Source of the DNA: Stomorhina lunata
Lineage: Eukaryota; Arthropoda; Insecta; Diptera; Rhiniidae
Length of the DNA: 64,000 nucleotides
Reading direction: 5' to 3'
Assembly: GCA_933228675.1 (NCBI GenBank)
Contig: OW121743.1
Location: forward strand, 54,562,903 to 54,626,902
Part shown: positions 23,882 through 34,759 of the stretch, piece after piece
Layout: each line of letters starts with the position of its first letter
Position numbering within the stretch: the first letter of the stretch is position 1
The notes under the pieces: model-generated
The model's database searches: none
What the model saw: only the letters and a program-made list of their open reading frames with translations
What the model was told of the DNA's origin: nothing
Program-made: the position numbers and the translations under genes

Positions 23882-26640
23882 TTATAGAAAAAATTTGTAG
23901 AAAAAATTTGTATCAAAAATTTTCTAAAGAAAAATTTGTTACTGAAAATTTTCTATAAAAAAAATATCTAATTGAAAATTTTTTATAAAAAAATTGTTAT
24001 TAAAAAATTGGATATCGAAAATTTTCTATAGAAAAAATTTTGTATCGAATATTTTCTAAAGAAAAAAACGAATATTTTCTATATAAAAATCGAAAATTTT
24101 CTATAGAAAAATAGAATATTTTCTATAGAAAAATCGAATATTTTCTAAAGAAAAATCGAATATTTTCTACAGAAAAATTTCGTACCAAAAATTTTCTACA
24201 AAAAAAAAAAAAAAATATATTGAAAATTGCGCATCTAAATTTTCTATAGAAAAATTTCATATCTAAAATTTTCTATAAAAAAATTTTGTATTGAAAATTT
24301 TCAATAGAAAAATTTTCTATTAAAAATTTTCTAGGAAAATTTTGTATAGAAAATTTTCTGGTGAAAACTTTTGTTTCAAAAACTTTGTATCGAAAATTTT
24401 CTATAGAATTATTTTGTATAGAAAAATTTTTTTATGGAAAATTTTCTATAGAAATTTTTTTTTTATCCAAAATTTTTTATAGAGAAATTTTTATTAAAAA
24501 TTTTCTTTAAACAAATTTTGTATCGAAAATTTTCTAAAGAAAAATTTTGTATAGAAAATTTTCTAAACAAAAATTTACTATCAAAAATTTTTCTTTAAAA
24601 AAATTTAATATCGAAAAATTTCTATAGAAAAATTTAATATCTATATTTCTATAGAAATATTTTGTATCAAAAACTTTCTACAGAAAAATTTTAAATCGAA
24701 AATATTCTATAGAAAAATTTCTTATCGAAAATTTTCTATAGAAAAATTTTGTATCGAAAATTTTCTATAGAAAAATTTTGTATCAAAAACTTTCTACAGA
24801 AAAATTTAAAATCGAAAATTTTCTATAGAAAAATTTTCTATCGAAAATTTTCTATAGAAAAATTTTGTATCGAAAATTTTCTATAGAAAAATTTTGTATC
24901 GAAAATTTTCTATAGAAAAATTTTGTATCGAAAATTTTCTATACAAAAATTGTTCACCGAAAATTTTCTAAAGAAAATTTTTTATTGAAAATTAGTATCG
25001 ACTATAAAAAATTTAATATCGAAAAAATTTTATAGAAAAATTTAATATCTATATTTCTATAGAAAAATTTTTTATAAAATGCTTTCTACAGAAAAATTTA
25101 AAATCAAAAATTTTCTAAAGAAAAATTCTTATAGAAAATTTTCTAAAGAAAAATTTTTATCAAAAATTTCTATCGAAAACTTTCTATAAAAAAATGGTAT
25201 CGAAAATTTTCTATAGAAAAATTTTTATCTTTCAAAAAATTTTGTAGTGAAAATTTTCTATAGAAAAATTTTTTATCAAAAATTTTCTATAGAAAATTTT
25301 TTATCAAAAATATTTTATGGAAAAATTTTGTATCGAAAATTTTCTATAGAAAAATTTTGTATCGAAAATTTTCTGTACAAAAATTTGCGATACAAAAATT
25401 TTGTATCTTAAATTTTTATGAAAAAATATTATATCGAAAATTTTCTAGAAAATATTTTGTATCAATAGAAAATTTTTTTTATAGAAAAGTTTCTATTAAA
25501 AAAATTTTGTTTAAAAAATTTTCTATGGAAAAATTTTGTATCGAAAACTTTGTAAAAAAATTTTTGTATCGAAAATTTTCTAAAAAAATTTTTGTATTAA
25601 AAATTTTCTAAAGAAATATTTCGTAAAGAATATTTTCTATAGAAAAATTTTGTTTTGAAAATTTTCGATAGAAAAATTTTGTGTCTAAAATTTTCTGAAG
25701 GAAAATTTTGTATCGAAACTTTTCTACAAAAAAAATCTTGCATGGAAAATTTTCTATGCAAAATTTTTACCTAAAATTTTCTAGAGAAAAATTTCTTATC
25801 GAAAATTTTCTATTGAAAAATTTTCTGTAGAAAAATTTCCCGTTGAAAATTTTCTATAGAAAAATTTCTCATCGAAAATTTTTATATAAAAAAATTTCTT
25901 ATCAAAAATTTTCTATAGAAAATTTCTCATTGAAATTTTCTATAGAAAATTTCTCATTGAAATTTTCGATAGAGAAGTTTGATTAGGCTCTAACAGTTCC
26001 ACTATTTCTAAAAATTTAAAAAAAAAATTGTATCAAAAACTTTCTACAGAAAAATTTTTTATCAAAAATTTTCTATAGAAAAATTTTTTATCAAAAATTT
26101 TCTGTAGAAAATTTTTTATCAAAAATATTTTATGGAAAAATTTTGTATCGAAAATTTTCTGTACAAAAATTTTGTATCTTAAATTTTTATGAAAAAATAT
26201 TATATCGAAAATTTTCTAGAAAAAATTTGTATCGATAGAAAATTTTTTTATACAAAAGTTTCTATAAAAATTTTGTTTCAAAAAATTTCTATAAAAAAAA
26301 TTTGTTTCTAAAAATTTTCTATGAAAAAATTTTGTATCGAAAATTTTCTTATCGAAAATTTTCTATTGAAAAATTTTCTTATCGAAAATTTTCTATTGAA
26401 AAATTTTCTTATCGAAAATTTTCTATTGAAAAATTTTCTTATCGAAAATTTTCTATTGAAAAATTTTCTGTAGAAAAATTTCCGATTGAAAATTTTCTAT
26501 AGAAAAATTTCCGATTGAAAATTTTCTATAGAAAAATTTCCGATTGAAAATTTTCTATAGAAAAATTTCCCATCGAAAATTTTCTATAAAAAAATTTCTT
26601 ATCAAAAATTTTCTCATTGAAATTTTCGATAGAGAAGTTT
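23882..26640. repeat. AT-palindromic minisatellite array A3
   Basis: The unit is AAATTTTGTATCGAAAATT then TTCTATAGAA (29 bp), best preserved at 24720-24950. It turns into ATCGAAAATTTTCTATTG units at 26340-26470. A non-array phrase, TTTGATTAGGCTCTAACAG, occurs at about 25978 and again exactly 660 bp later, just past the end of the array, showing block duplication. Confidence 0.92.
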
Positions 26641-26689
26641 GATTAGGCTCTAACAGTTCCAGTATTTGACCAAAAATTGACTTATGCCA

Positions 26690-26985
26690 GGAATCGATAT
26701 GGATCAAAAACAAAGATTTTTAGGCAAATATTGTATAACATACCTTAGGGATTTACAAAATAATTTATTTTGCAAAAAGTTTAATATAATTTGATATCAA
26801 AACATTTCCGTTTGTTTGACAAAATGTTTAGTTTAAATGAAGTTATTTTACTATCATGGAACATTTAACAAATTAGCTTCAATGTAGTAAAATTATTTAG
26901 ATTATCCTAAAAGTGTACTAGACAATTGTTTTAGCAATATCTTACATTTCGTTCGATATCGAGTGCGGCGATTTATCCCCACAAC
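26690..26985. mobile_element. MITE family M, diverged copy M5
   Basis: It shares phrases with the M copies at 34-37 kb: ATTGTATAACATACCTTAGG (as at 36.38 kb) and, at its end, a diverged form of the terminal block, TTCGATATCGAGTGCGGC. It lies directly after array A3. The left boundary is unclear. Confidence 0.5.
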
Positions 26986-26989
26986 TGAG

Positions 26990-28150
26990 TAAGCCTTAAA
27001 CAAGATATAGATAAAAGAAAACTAAACTAATGGCAAACTTATCAAATTTATATATAAAATTCCTTTAATAAATCTGTTTTATAAGTTACATGCATGTCTC
27101 AATTATAATAATTTTATTAAAGAAACTGTGTTTAAATTTCCTAAAAACAATTTTTAGTACAATTTTTGTTAAGCATTCAATTATAAATGGCAACTTATTG
27201 CTCCTTAAAATTTTATCTCGATTAGCCTAAAAGTATTCATAACACTTTTCATTCTAAATCTTTTAGATAGAAGTTAAATTGCTTAAGCTTTTAAACAATT
27301 TCGTTTTGTATGCAAATTATAGTCAAGTAAGCAAGTTCACTTTATTTTGAACTAGATTTCTTTTAGTGTGAATGCCAAAGTAATTACTGTCCTAGCTAAG
27401 AACTCTCCTACCGTTAATAGTATGAACTGCCTAAAAAGCCACTCGAAAGTAATTTTTTATAACTTGTTGCCTACTTTCTTCTTACAACATCTTACATAAA
27501 ACTAGAGCATAGTTTTAGCTGCTTGTAAATTTTTATAATAATTTGTAAATACTAGAAAAAACATTTCCAAATAGTTTTCCTCTTTTGTCACTTTAATATA
27601 CAGCTCTTAAACAAACAAGTGAGCGTGTAATAACCCCTAAAGAAATGGAGCATTTTTGCTACATACATTTTAATATTTTATCTTGTCGTTCAGCAGACAA
27701 TTTGTAAATGGGCGCTGCTACTATGGAAAATTCATATATCACTCCCTAACATATGCTATACAAAATGTTTGGTTTTGGCTTTCCTTATACTTTCAGTATT
27801 TTTCACTGTTGCAAGTAATTTTCATGATTTTGGTTGCATTGTTTCTATTTTATTCATATTTTCTAATCATGAAAATGTACTCTGTTGGCTTTATTTTCTT
27901 TCCATTTTGGTATTAATTTTTTTCTTTGTTTAGTTGCGGTTGGAAAGAAAAAAAGTTTGAAAAATCATATTCATTCATTCTTTCACATGTGATTAGTATT
28001 TAATAAATTAATATCGAAATACATTTTACTATGTAAGTTCTACTAAAACATATTAGTCTTAATATGAATAATGAGTTGTAATAGGTAGTATTTTATTTGC
28101 CATTTTGCAAATAATTTGTTATTTTGTAGGATTAATATTCTGTGACTTTT
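26990..28150. other. AT-rich non-coding DNA
   Basis: No gene could be supported. A 77-codon frame near 27.7-27.9 kb is dominated by Phe, Leu, Tyr and Ile and looks like chance in AT-rich DNA. Confidence 0.5.
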
Positions 28151-28426
28151 TTTTGTTATACCTTAATATTGGCTCAAAAAAGAAAAGCTATATATATTCT
28201 GAATCGTTATGAAATTCTAAGACGATTGAGCGATGTCCGTCTGTCTGTCTGTTGAAATCACGATAACGCCTAAACGAAAGAAGCTAGCTCACTGAAACTT
28301 AGTAAAAATATTCTTCACTTCTGAAAATTTTGGTATTGAAATTGGGCAAAATCGGTTAACATTTGACCATAGCTCCCGTATAACCTCGTCTAGGCTAATC
28401 GGTTATTTGCTAATAAATGACAAATT
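28150..28426 (-). repeat. Dispersed muscoid-type repeat fragment, interrupted by mariner
   Basis: It contains GATGTCCGTCTGTCTGTCTG, then TTGAAATCACGATAACG, and later a CGGTTAACATTTGACCATAG block running into CTCCCGTATAACC. Similar phrases in the opposite orientation (GGAGCTATGGTCAAATGTGG, GACGGACGGACATAGC) lie in the element at 30.26-30.94 kb. From memory, such phrases are very common in intergenic DNA of muscoid flies. It stops at the mariner insertion. Confidence 0.55.
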
Positions 28427-28433
28427 ATAATGG

Positions 28434-28461
28434 GTGTTTTTTTTAGAGGTATAGAACTTCG
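28434..28461. repeat. Mariner inverted terminal repeat, low-coordinate arm
   Basis: It begins GGGTGTTTTTTTT and ends GAGGTATAGAACTT. It matches the reverse complement of the arm ending at 29729, with differences only in the T/A run in the middle. Confidence 0.85.
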
Positions 28462-28535
28462 AATTGAAATAAAACACAAGAAAATCGTTTTAATGTCCAT
28501 CAATTTGGCTTTATTGGAAGGATAATTTTATGCCA

Positions 28536-29619
28536 TTAATGTTTAAATATGATTTTGGGCATGTGGCCTCCGCGGCTGGCTCGAATAAAGCCAATTCTAC
28601 AGGTCCAATTTTCAACTACTTTTTTGAGCATATGGGGCCTTATGTTGGCAATAACGCCACGAATGTTGGCTTCCAAGTCCCCTAACGTTTCTGCTTTGTT
28701 GGCGTAGACGAGCGACTTCACATATCCCCAAAGAAAATAATCCAGTGGTGTCAAATCGCACAATCTTGGTGGCCAATTGACAGGTCCATTCCGCGAAATT
28801 ATGCACTCATCGAATGTTTCCTTCAATAAATCAATTGTGACGTGCGCTGTGTGGCATGTAACGCCGTCTTGTTGGAACCACAACTCATCCACTTCATGCC
28901 ATCCAATTGGGGAACAAAATTGTCGGTTATCATAGCTCTATACCGGTCTCCATTTATGGTAACTGACTCTCCAGCATTATTTCGGAAGAAGTATGGCCCA
29001 ATGACTCCACCAGCCCATAGAGCACACCAAACAGTCAGTTTTTGTGGATGTAATGGCGTCTCAAGGGTCTCATGTGGATTCTCTTCACTCCAAATGCGGC
29101 AATTTTGCTTGTTGACGTAGCCATTCAACCAAAAATGAGCATCATCACTGAACAAAATTTTGCGATGAAAATCAGCATCGAGATCAATCTCATTTTCGGC
29201 CCATACACCAAAATCACGACGCATTGCATGGTCTCGCGGCTTTAATTCTTGCACAAGCTGGATCTTGTAAGGTCGCAAGCCAAGATCTTTGCGCAAAATC
29301 TTCCATAAAGTTGATGGACAAAGCTCCAATTGCTGCGCACGGTGGCGAATCGATTCATTCGGGTCCTCTTCAACACTTTGCTCTACAGCGGCAATTGTTT
29401 CTTCGGTGCGCACTGTTCGACGTCGCTGCGGATGCGTATTATCACATAGAGTAAACGTAGTGCGAAAACGATCCATGGTTAACCGAATTAATTGCTCTGA
29501 TGGACGATTATGTCGACCATAAAATGGACGGAGCTTGCGGTAAACTTCGCGAACTGAACCATTATTTTCGAAATAATTTGCACGATTTGCAAGCGTTGTT
29601 CTTTTGTCAACCTGTTCAT
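28536..29619 (-). pseudogene. DD41D mariner transposase, two frameshifts
   Basis: The natural start is the ATG at 29619 (MNRLTKEQRL...). The frame then shifts by one base near 29575-29578 into the main frame (YFENNGSVREVYRKL..., the DNA-binding helix-turn-helix region). It shifts again near 28890, just after VPQLDGM, into the frame ending at the TAA at 28536. Both changes look like single-base losses. Catalytic residues can be seen across the breaks: FSDDAHFWLNG (first Asp), WFQQDGVTCH (second Asp) and LTPLDYFLWG (third Asp), with 41 residues between the last two. The intact protein, about 360 residues, would bind the element ends and cut and paste it. This copy should be inactive but could be mobilised by a transposase supplied elsewhere. 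Confidence 0.9.
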
Positions 29620-29701
29620 GATGAAATGGCAAACCAAACTAAATATTAATCACATGACAGCTGACAAAATGGCCGCCAGTTAAAAAAGTGATGCCAACTT
29701 A

Positions 29702-29729
29702 AAGTTCTATACCTCAATAAAAAACACCC
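29702..29729. repeat. Mariner inverted terminal repeat, high-coordinate arm
   Basis: It reads AAGTTCTATACCTC, then an AT run, then AACACCC, the inverse of the arm at 28434. It lies upstream of the transposase start. Confidence 0.85.
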
Positions 29730-29733
29730 GATA

Positions 29734-30066
29734 GCTTAGTTGGTTATCAAGTTGATTACTAAGCATAAAATATTGTATTCGATCTCGTCAACAACAATTT
29801 CTGTAATTATTAGTTTCCAATAAAATCCAACAGCAATAACACGCTGTCGATGTAAAATAAATTAAATAGGCTATAGAACTAAAATAATACGTACACATAA
29901 CAACAGATGGCGCAACTACACTGTTCTAATAATAGAATGATATTAAAGCTTTATATCTCCTTTTCACAAGCTCTCTTCTATCTCCTTTCGAAAGAAAATA
30001 ACTCAATTTGTATATACAATATGTACAATTGTAAAGGCAGCATTTGCCTGGGCTTCAAAATGTAGA
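29734..30066. repeat. 0.33-kb direct repeat, copy 1
   Basis: It matches 31050-31363 closely along its whole length, including ATTATTAGTTTCCAATAAAA, AACACGCTGTCGATGTAAAA, ATGGCGCAACTACACTGTTC and GGCAGCATTTGCCTGGGC. It begins right at the mariner insertion, so its left end may have been altered. It contains AATAAA and TATAT-type motifs. An LTR pair is possible, but no TG...CA ends, primer-binding site or polypurine tract were found. Confidence 0.8.
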
Positions 30067-30255
30067 TCCACAACACATCGGTTTGTCGGATTGAATAGCC
30101 CCCAAAGAATGCAAAGGTGGGTTTGTCAGGTAATAATGAAAAATAAAACAGTCAATGTGAGAATATTATACCATTCTAATATGTCCATTAGAGCGCCTTC
30201 CATACAAAAAAAAACAAGCAAGAAAGTGCTATAGTCGGTCAAGACCGACCATATG
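30067..30255. other. Short unique DNA inside the direct-repeat pair
   Basis: Nothing coding is visible. Near 30210-30255 the phrase CAAGCAAGAAAGTGCTATAG and a hairpin GGTC AA GACC lead into the inverted-repeat element. Confidence 0.45.
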
Positions 30256-30940
30256 ATACCCTTCACCACTAAGGTCAAAGGTGTTCTTTTTTCAGTATTT
30301 TTGCAAAATTTTGCCATAATGCAAATATTTTCTCAAAACTTATATATTTAAGCTGTTTTCGTCATTTGGACTTATATGAGAGCTAGGGTCAAATGTGGAC
30401 CGATTATCTCGAAATATAGCAAATTAACTTAAATTTTGCATTATCGTCAGATTTACAAACGTTTTAGTGATTTTTGACAGAAGATTTTGTATGGGAGCTA
30501 TGGTCAAATGTGGACCGATTTCAACGAAATTTGATACAGTGATTTAGGTTTACATAAGCAGTATCTGCTTTAAATTTGATGAAAAAATATTGATATTTGT
30601 GGCCAATATATCAATTCCGGGAAATGTGACCTATGGAAGGTACTATAAATAATGGACCGATTTTGACGAATTTCAACAGCCATGGTCCCATTATCAAAAA
30701 AATGATCTGTGCCAAATTTCATAAAATCATCTTTAGAACTGCGACCTGTAGTTTGATTACAATGTTTATATGGGGGTCCAGCCGTCCAGCCAGCCAGACG
30801 GACGGACATAGCTAAATCGACTCAGAAAGTGATTCTAAGCCTATTGGTATACCAAAAGGTTCTAAGACAAATATTTCTATGTGTTACAAACATCAGCACA
30901 AACTTATAATACCCTTTCCACCTATGGTGGTGAAGGGTAT
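30256..30940. mobile_element. Inverted-repeat non-autonomous element (~0.68 kb)
   Basis: It is bounded by a perfect 14-bp inverted repeat: ATACCCTTCACCAC at 30256-30269 and GTGGTGAAGGGTAT at 30927-30940. Inside, a phrase of the type GGAGCTAnGGTCAAATGTGG recurs (about 30378 and 30494), followed by ACCGATT. GACGGACGGACATAGC lies near 30795. No open frame of consequence exists, so it would need trans-acting enzymes. From memory it resembles a high-copy repeat of muscoid flies. Confidence 0.65.
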
Positions 30941-31049
30941 AAAAATCACGATATGGTTTTAGTAGAACGGATATTAAAAGTGGAAGAGATTGTGGGCACC
31001 ATAGGCATATTGCATGGTTCAGTGGTTTTAATTTTGAAAACTTTTCGAG

Positions 31050-31363
31050 GCTTAGTTTGTTATCAAGTTAAAATATTGTATTCGATCCCGTCAACAAAAA
31101 TTTCTGTAATTATTAGTTTCCAATAAAATCCAACAGCGATAACACGCTGTCGATGTAAAATAAATAAAATAGGCTTTAGAATAATACGTACACATAACAA
31201 CAAATGGCGCAACTACACTGTTCTAATAATAGAATGATATTAAAGCTTTATATCTCCTTTTCACAAGCTCTCTTCTATCTCCTTTCGAAAGAAAGTAAGC
31301 CAATTCGTATATACAATATGTACAATTGTAAAGGCAGCATTTGCCTGGGCATCGAAATGTAGA
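31050..31363. repeat. 0.31-kb direct repeat, copy 2
   Basis: Second copy of the repeat at 29734-30066, same orientation, 983 bp after the end of copy 1. It differs by scattered substitutions and a few indels (a 13-bp gap near its start). Confidence 0.8.
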
Positions 31364-32159
31364 GCCTCTAAACCCGTTAACAAAAAAAAAAAAAAACAAA
31401 AAGGGTGGTATTTGTAGGCGTGGTAAAAAAAATTAAAAAAAATTTTGAGTTATTTTTACATTACCTTCAATCCTAGGGGGTGACTGACTCAACTTTTTTG
31501 TCGAACCACTCTAATGTCCATTCAATAAAAAATTTAAAAAAACGACCATATTTGTTCAAGAAAAAGTTCTTTTCCACCTGGAAAGTGCAGCTGTGAACAC
31601 ATGTGCAGTTTCCGTAGCTAACGTCCGTTAATTAAGTTACAAATTTCCCCTTCATCCCCTATATTCTGCAGCTATTGCCCCGAATGACTATTTCGTATTT
31701 CTATACTTTAAGAAATATCTCGGCGGAAAGATATTTGACTCCAACCACGAAATCATCTTACAAAATAATGCCGATTATTCGATCAATGACGATCCTTTTA
31801 AAGTATTATAATAATATTATGATTATATAATATAATATTCCTATAGGAACAAAGCTCAACCTATTTCAGACTTATCTCATTGGTAAATAGATCAAAATTT
31901 TGAAGACTATTGCTTGTGTAGTTAAGAAGTTATACAAAAATTTATATTTTGTTATTGTGGGACACGAAACTCCACTGTCTCCGATTCAACTTTCTTTCTA
32001 CAAAACTCGGAATGATAAAAAAAAATATGGTTAAAGCTCAATAACCTTATTTCTAATTCTTTTAAAGATACTCCATAAAAAGCTTTTTATAGGTTTGAAA
32101 TTCTTCTCGCTACTATCCAGCTTATTTTGGCATAGTGATAAAAAAATAATGGGATATCA
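31364..32159. other. AT-rich non-coding DNA
   Basis: It starts with a short A-rich run after CTAAACCCGTTAAC. No gene, RNA gene or tandem repeat could be supported. Confidence 0.45.
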
Positions 32160-32410
32160 AAAGTTTTATTGAAAAGTTTAATATATATAAGTGTATTGCA
32201 CTAAGATTCCAATTTATTACAATTATTTAGTAATGAAGAATTAGTGGACAATCTTTCCTCGAAATACATATCGATGGTTGGTTAGGTCATCTTTGACAGC
32301 AGATGTATCCCTACTGCTATACAGAACGGAAACCACGCACTCTAACTAAATTCCAAAACCGAATAAATACGAATTGTGTATTATTTTGAAAACTAATAAA
32401 TTAAAGCGAA
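32160..32410 (-). mobile_element. Dispersed element N, copy 2
   Basis: It carries the reverse complement of the N core (about 32272-32291, GATGGTTGGTTAGGTCATC). One end reads AGTGTATTGCACTAAGATTC, shared in inverse form with the N3 copy near 36.72 kb and in the same orientation with N5 near 60.84 kb. The other end carries AATACGAATTGTGTATTATT. It is diverged from copies 1 and 4 and non-coding. Confidence 0.65.
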
Positions 32411-32654
32411 ATTATCGTCTTGACAGAACTTAACACAAAAAAATTTTCAATCTAATTTGTTCTATAAATCCAACACTTTGCCGTTCCTTTTTTGGCAACT
32501 GGAAACAAATCCGCTTTACTTTACCATTAAAAGGTTTAAAGATAAACACGGATTAGTATTTTAGTTGTAGAGGGACAAAGTTCCACTGCACCGATTCTAA
32601 TACATTTTGTGCAAACTACTACCATTGATCAAAAAGTCGATAGCAGAAGGTCTA

Positions 32655-32985
32655 AAATTATAATATAATAATAATAATTATAATGTCCACCATAACATTC
32701 CAATTGGAACAAGTGGTACTTCTCTCAGATAATGAGTTGCATCCGATTTTTTTTAGACTTATTGAAAGAAGCCTACGTTTTAACTCCGGCTCCGAACGGC
32801 ATATGCATTAGTTAGAGAAGTTTTACATAGCCTAATACTCAATAACCAGTGGCTAGCTGAGTTATGAGGTGAGCCGCTTTGTTTTGAAAATTATTTTTTT
32901 CAAGTAAATCTCACCGGGGTATCGAACTTCGGACCTCTAGTACGCTAGGAGGATGACTAACCTGCTATACCACGGCGGATCAATC
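32655..32985 (-). mobile_element. Candidate tRNA-derived SINE
   Basis: On the minus strand the head (about 32985 to 32905) looks like a tRNA gene. A box A-like TGGTATAGCAGG lies at 32961-32972 and a box B-like GTTCGATACC at 32918-32927, the two RNA polymerase III promoter boxes at about tRNA spacing. The body follows with GCCGTTCGGAGCCGGAG near 32790, a phrase I associate with dipteran SINEs. It ends in an ATT-rich microsatellite tail (about 32655-32690). A full cloverleaf could not be built, so a functional tRNA gene is unlikely. Moderate certainty. Confidence 0.55.
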
Positions 32986-33470
32986 CGTAATTCTTAACAG
33001 AATTTAATGAAATTTTGCACACGTCTCTAAGTTAATCTAAAAAAGAGCTCTTTCTTGAAATCAGTTGACTCCTTAGGTGCATGTCTTGGACCCCAATTTT
33101 TCACCATTTTCTTTTTTCAATGTTTAAGCCGCAATTCTCATCAGAATTTGAAAAAATTCGGCAAATGTCTATTAATTCATCCCAGAAACAGTTAAAATAA
33201 TTTTTGTTGAGATCCATTGACTCTTAGAGGTACCTTCCTTGGTCATTTTTCACGTATTATTGTTCTCAATGTATAAGCCGGAATTCTCAACAGAATTCTA
33301 ACAAAGAGCTCAACCAATTTTGGTTGAAATTTGTCCACTCCTGGTTTGGTTTACTTATTTTCCTTCTCAATATAAGCCGCAATTGTCAAGAAGAATTTGA
33401 TGAAATTCGACACATATCTACTAATTTTGGTTGAAAATCGTCGACTCCTAAGGGACTTACACTTAACCCA
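32986..33470. repeat. Degenerate ~150-bp tandem repeat
   Basis: Three to four diverged units starting with a form of GCCGCAATTCTCATCAGAAT at about 32983, 33127, 33279 and 33377. Each continues with a GACTCCT-type block (TTGACTCCTTAGG, TCGACTCCTAAGG) and CTTTTCTCAATGTATAA-like ends. The first two spacings are near 150 bp; the last unit is shortened. Confidence 0.6.
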
Positions 33471-33476
33471 TTTCAA

Positions 33477-33752
33477 GACAAGAGTGCCACATAGCATTCA
33501 AATTTTTATAAAGTTTCATGTGATTTTACAACAAATCTCAACTAATTTCGGTTTTGTTTTTTATTGAAACCTATACAAATTGTTAGTTTATATATTAAAT
33601 AAGCCAAAACCGAAGTGGACATGAGTGCCATATGGCACTACCCCACGGGACGGGCTAGCTCCCGCTATAGATAATTTGACACTAAATTTGGGTTTAAGAT
33701 GTTCCAAGTTTAGTGCAAATCGATTCGCTGGTTGCCCGTGTCCACTAATGGG
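33477..33752. mobile_element. piggyBac-like MITE with TTAA target duplication
   Basis: A 276-bp element bounded by TTAA on both sides (33473-33476 and 33753-33756). The ends are CCCATTTCAAGACAAGAG and, inverted, CCCATTAGTGGACACGGG, sharing CCCATT and a GACA block. TTAA duplication plus CCC-starting ends is the signature of the piggyBac superfamily. Inside, GAGTGCCACATAGC and GAGTGCCATATGGCAC form related subterminal blocks. There is no coding capacity, so it is non-autonomous. Confidence 0.7.
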
Positions 33753-33756
33753 TTAA

Positions 33757-34440
33757 ATTTAATTTGATTAAAAAGTTACGCCTTAACGACTGCAACACTT
33801 TTTGCTTAAGTTATGCGTAACAATTTATGTGACTTCTTTTAGAAAATTTTGAACTTTGTTCTACGATCGGTAAATTTCGGTGAATTTTTCTGCTTAATTC
33901 AAAGAAGAGACTTTAACCTATTACATGGTTATGGTAAGAGCTCCAAGCAAAACCGAGCAAACTTAGTTTTTGTCCAAAGAAAAAAGAAAACACTGAATTT
34001 TGTAGAGCTCTTTTGATTTTCTGATATCTCCTAAACTATAAACGAGATTCAATTATTTTCCTTTGCAAACTAAAACAAAGGCTCTGTATCTTAATTAAAT
34101 CGGCATTAAGATTAAAGCTGTAACACTGCATTCTTTGCATAAGCTACATAGTTTGATGAAAAATTTCATCACTTTTCGTTTCAGAACATTAAGTACACTT
34201 CAATACCTTTGTTATAACACATAATATAACTTTTTCTTGAAAACAGTTTTTGGTTTTTTATATCTAGAGTCTTCTCTGTAGAACTGCAGCATTAGATTTT
34301 TCAAAACCGGTGGTCAAAAAATTGCTTTTTTGCAACCGAAATAGCATAGTGGAGTGCCTATGAAGAAGGCTTTTACCATTTGTAAAACAGCACAAAGTGG
34401 TTATTTTTAGGCCGGTTTAACATCATTTGTATCACGAACT
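33757..34440. other. AT-rich non-coding DNA
   Basis: Nothing could be supported as gene, RNA or repeat. Confidence 0.45.
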
Positions 34441-34759
34441 GGGCCCAAATTACAGCATTCGATATTGATCGAAATCTTGGATATTTTCAAAACATTTGTA
34501 TAGCATACTTTAAGGATAATCAAAATAATTTTAATATGCTCAGTTTACTTTATTTTTGTTTGTAGTTATTTGCCAAAAGATGACCAATAGTAAAAGTGTT
34601 TTAATTGAACTATATGTTTTTAAACACGAATCAAAATGGATATCAAATTTCAATAAATTTTTTGCATCGAAGTAACTTTGTGCATCCTTAAAGTATACTT
34701 CACAATATTTGCTTAAAAGTCTGAGTTTTCGATCGATATTGAATGCGGTAATTTGGCCC
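34441..34759. mobile_element. MITE family M, copy M1
   Basis: About 319 bp with long terminal inverted repeats. One end is GGGCCCAAATTACAGCATTC then GATATTGATCGAAA; the other is the inverse, ending GAATGCGGTAATTTGGCCC. The interior shares ACATTTGTATAGCATACTTT and GCATCGAAGTAACTTTG with copy M2. A 91-codon minus-strand frame inside is not conserved between copies and is not a credible gene. Confidence 0.8.

Larger units (their letters stand above)
28430..29731 (-). mobile_element. Mariner-family DNA transposon, DD41D (rosa-like)
   Basis: About 1.3 kb flanked by TA dinucleotides (28428-28429 and 29732-29733), the normal target duplication of this superfamily. The ends are inverted repeats of about 28 bp, GGGTGTTTTTT...GAGGTATAGAACTT, with two mismatches between the arms. 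One transposase gene runs on the minus strand and is broken by two frameshifts. The spacing between the second and third catalytic aspartates is 41 residues, which matches the rosa subfamily described from tephritid flies rather than classical DD34D mariner. Confidence 0.92.

Noticed and set aside
28842..29522. Plus-strand frames inside the mariner
   Set aside because: Antisense shadows of the transposase.
29734..31363. Intact LTR retrotransposon
   Set aside because: The interior is under 1 kb and non-coding, with no primer-binding site, polypurine tract or TG...CA ends found.
32905..32985. Functional tRNA gene on the minus strand
   Set aside because: Box A- and B-like motifs are present but a complete cloverleaf with paired acceptor stem could not be drawn; a SINE head fits better.
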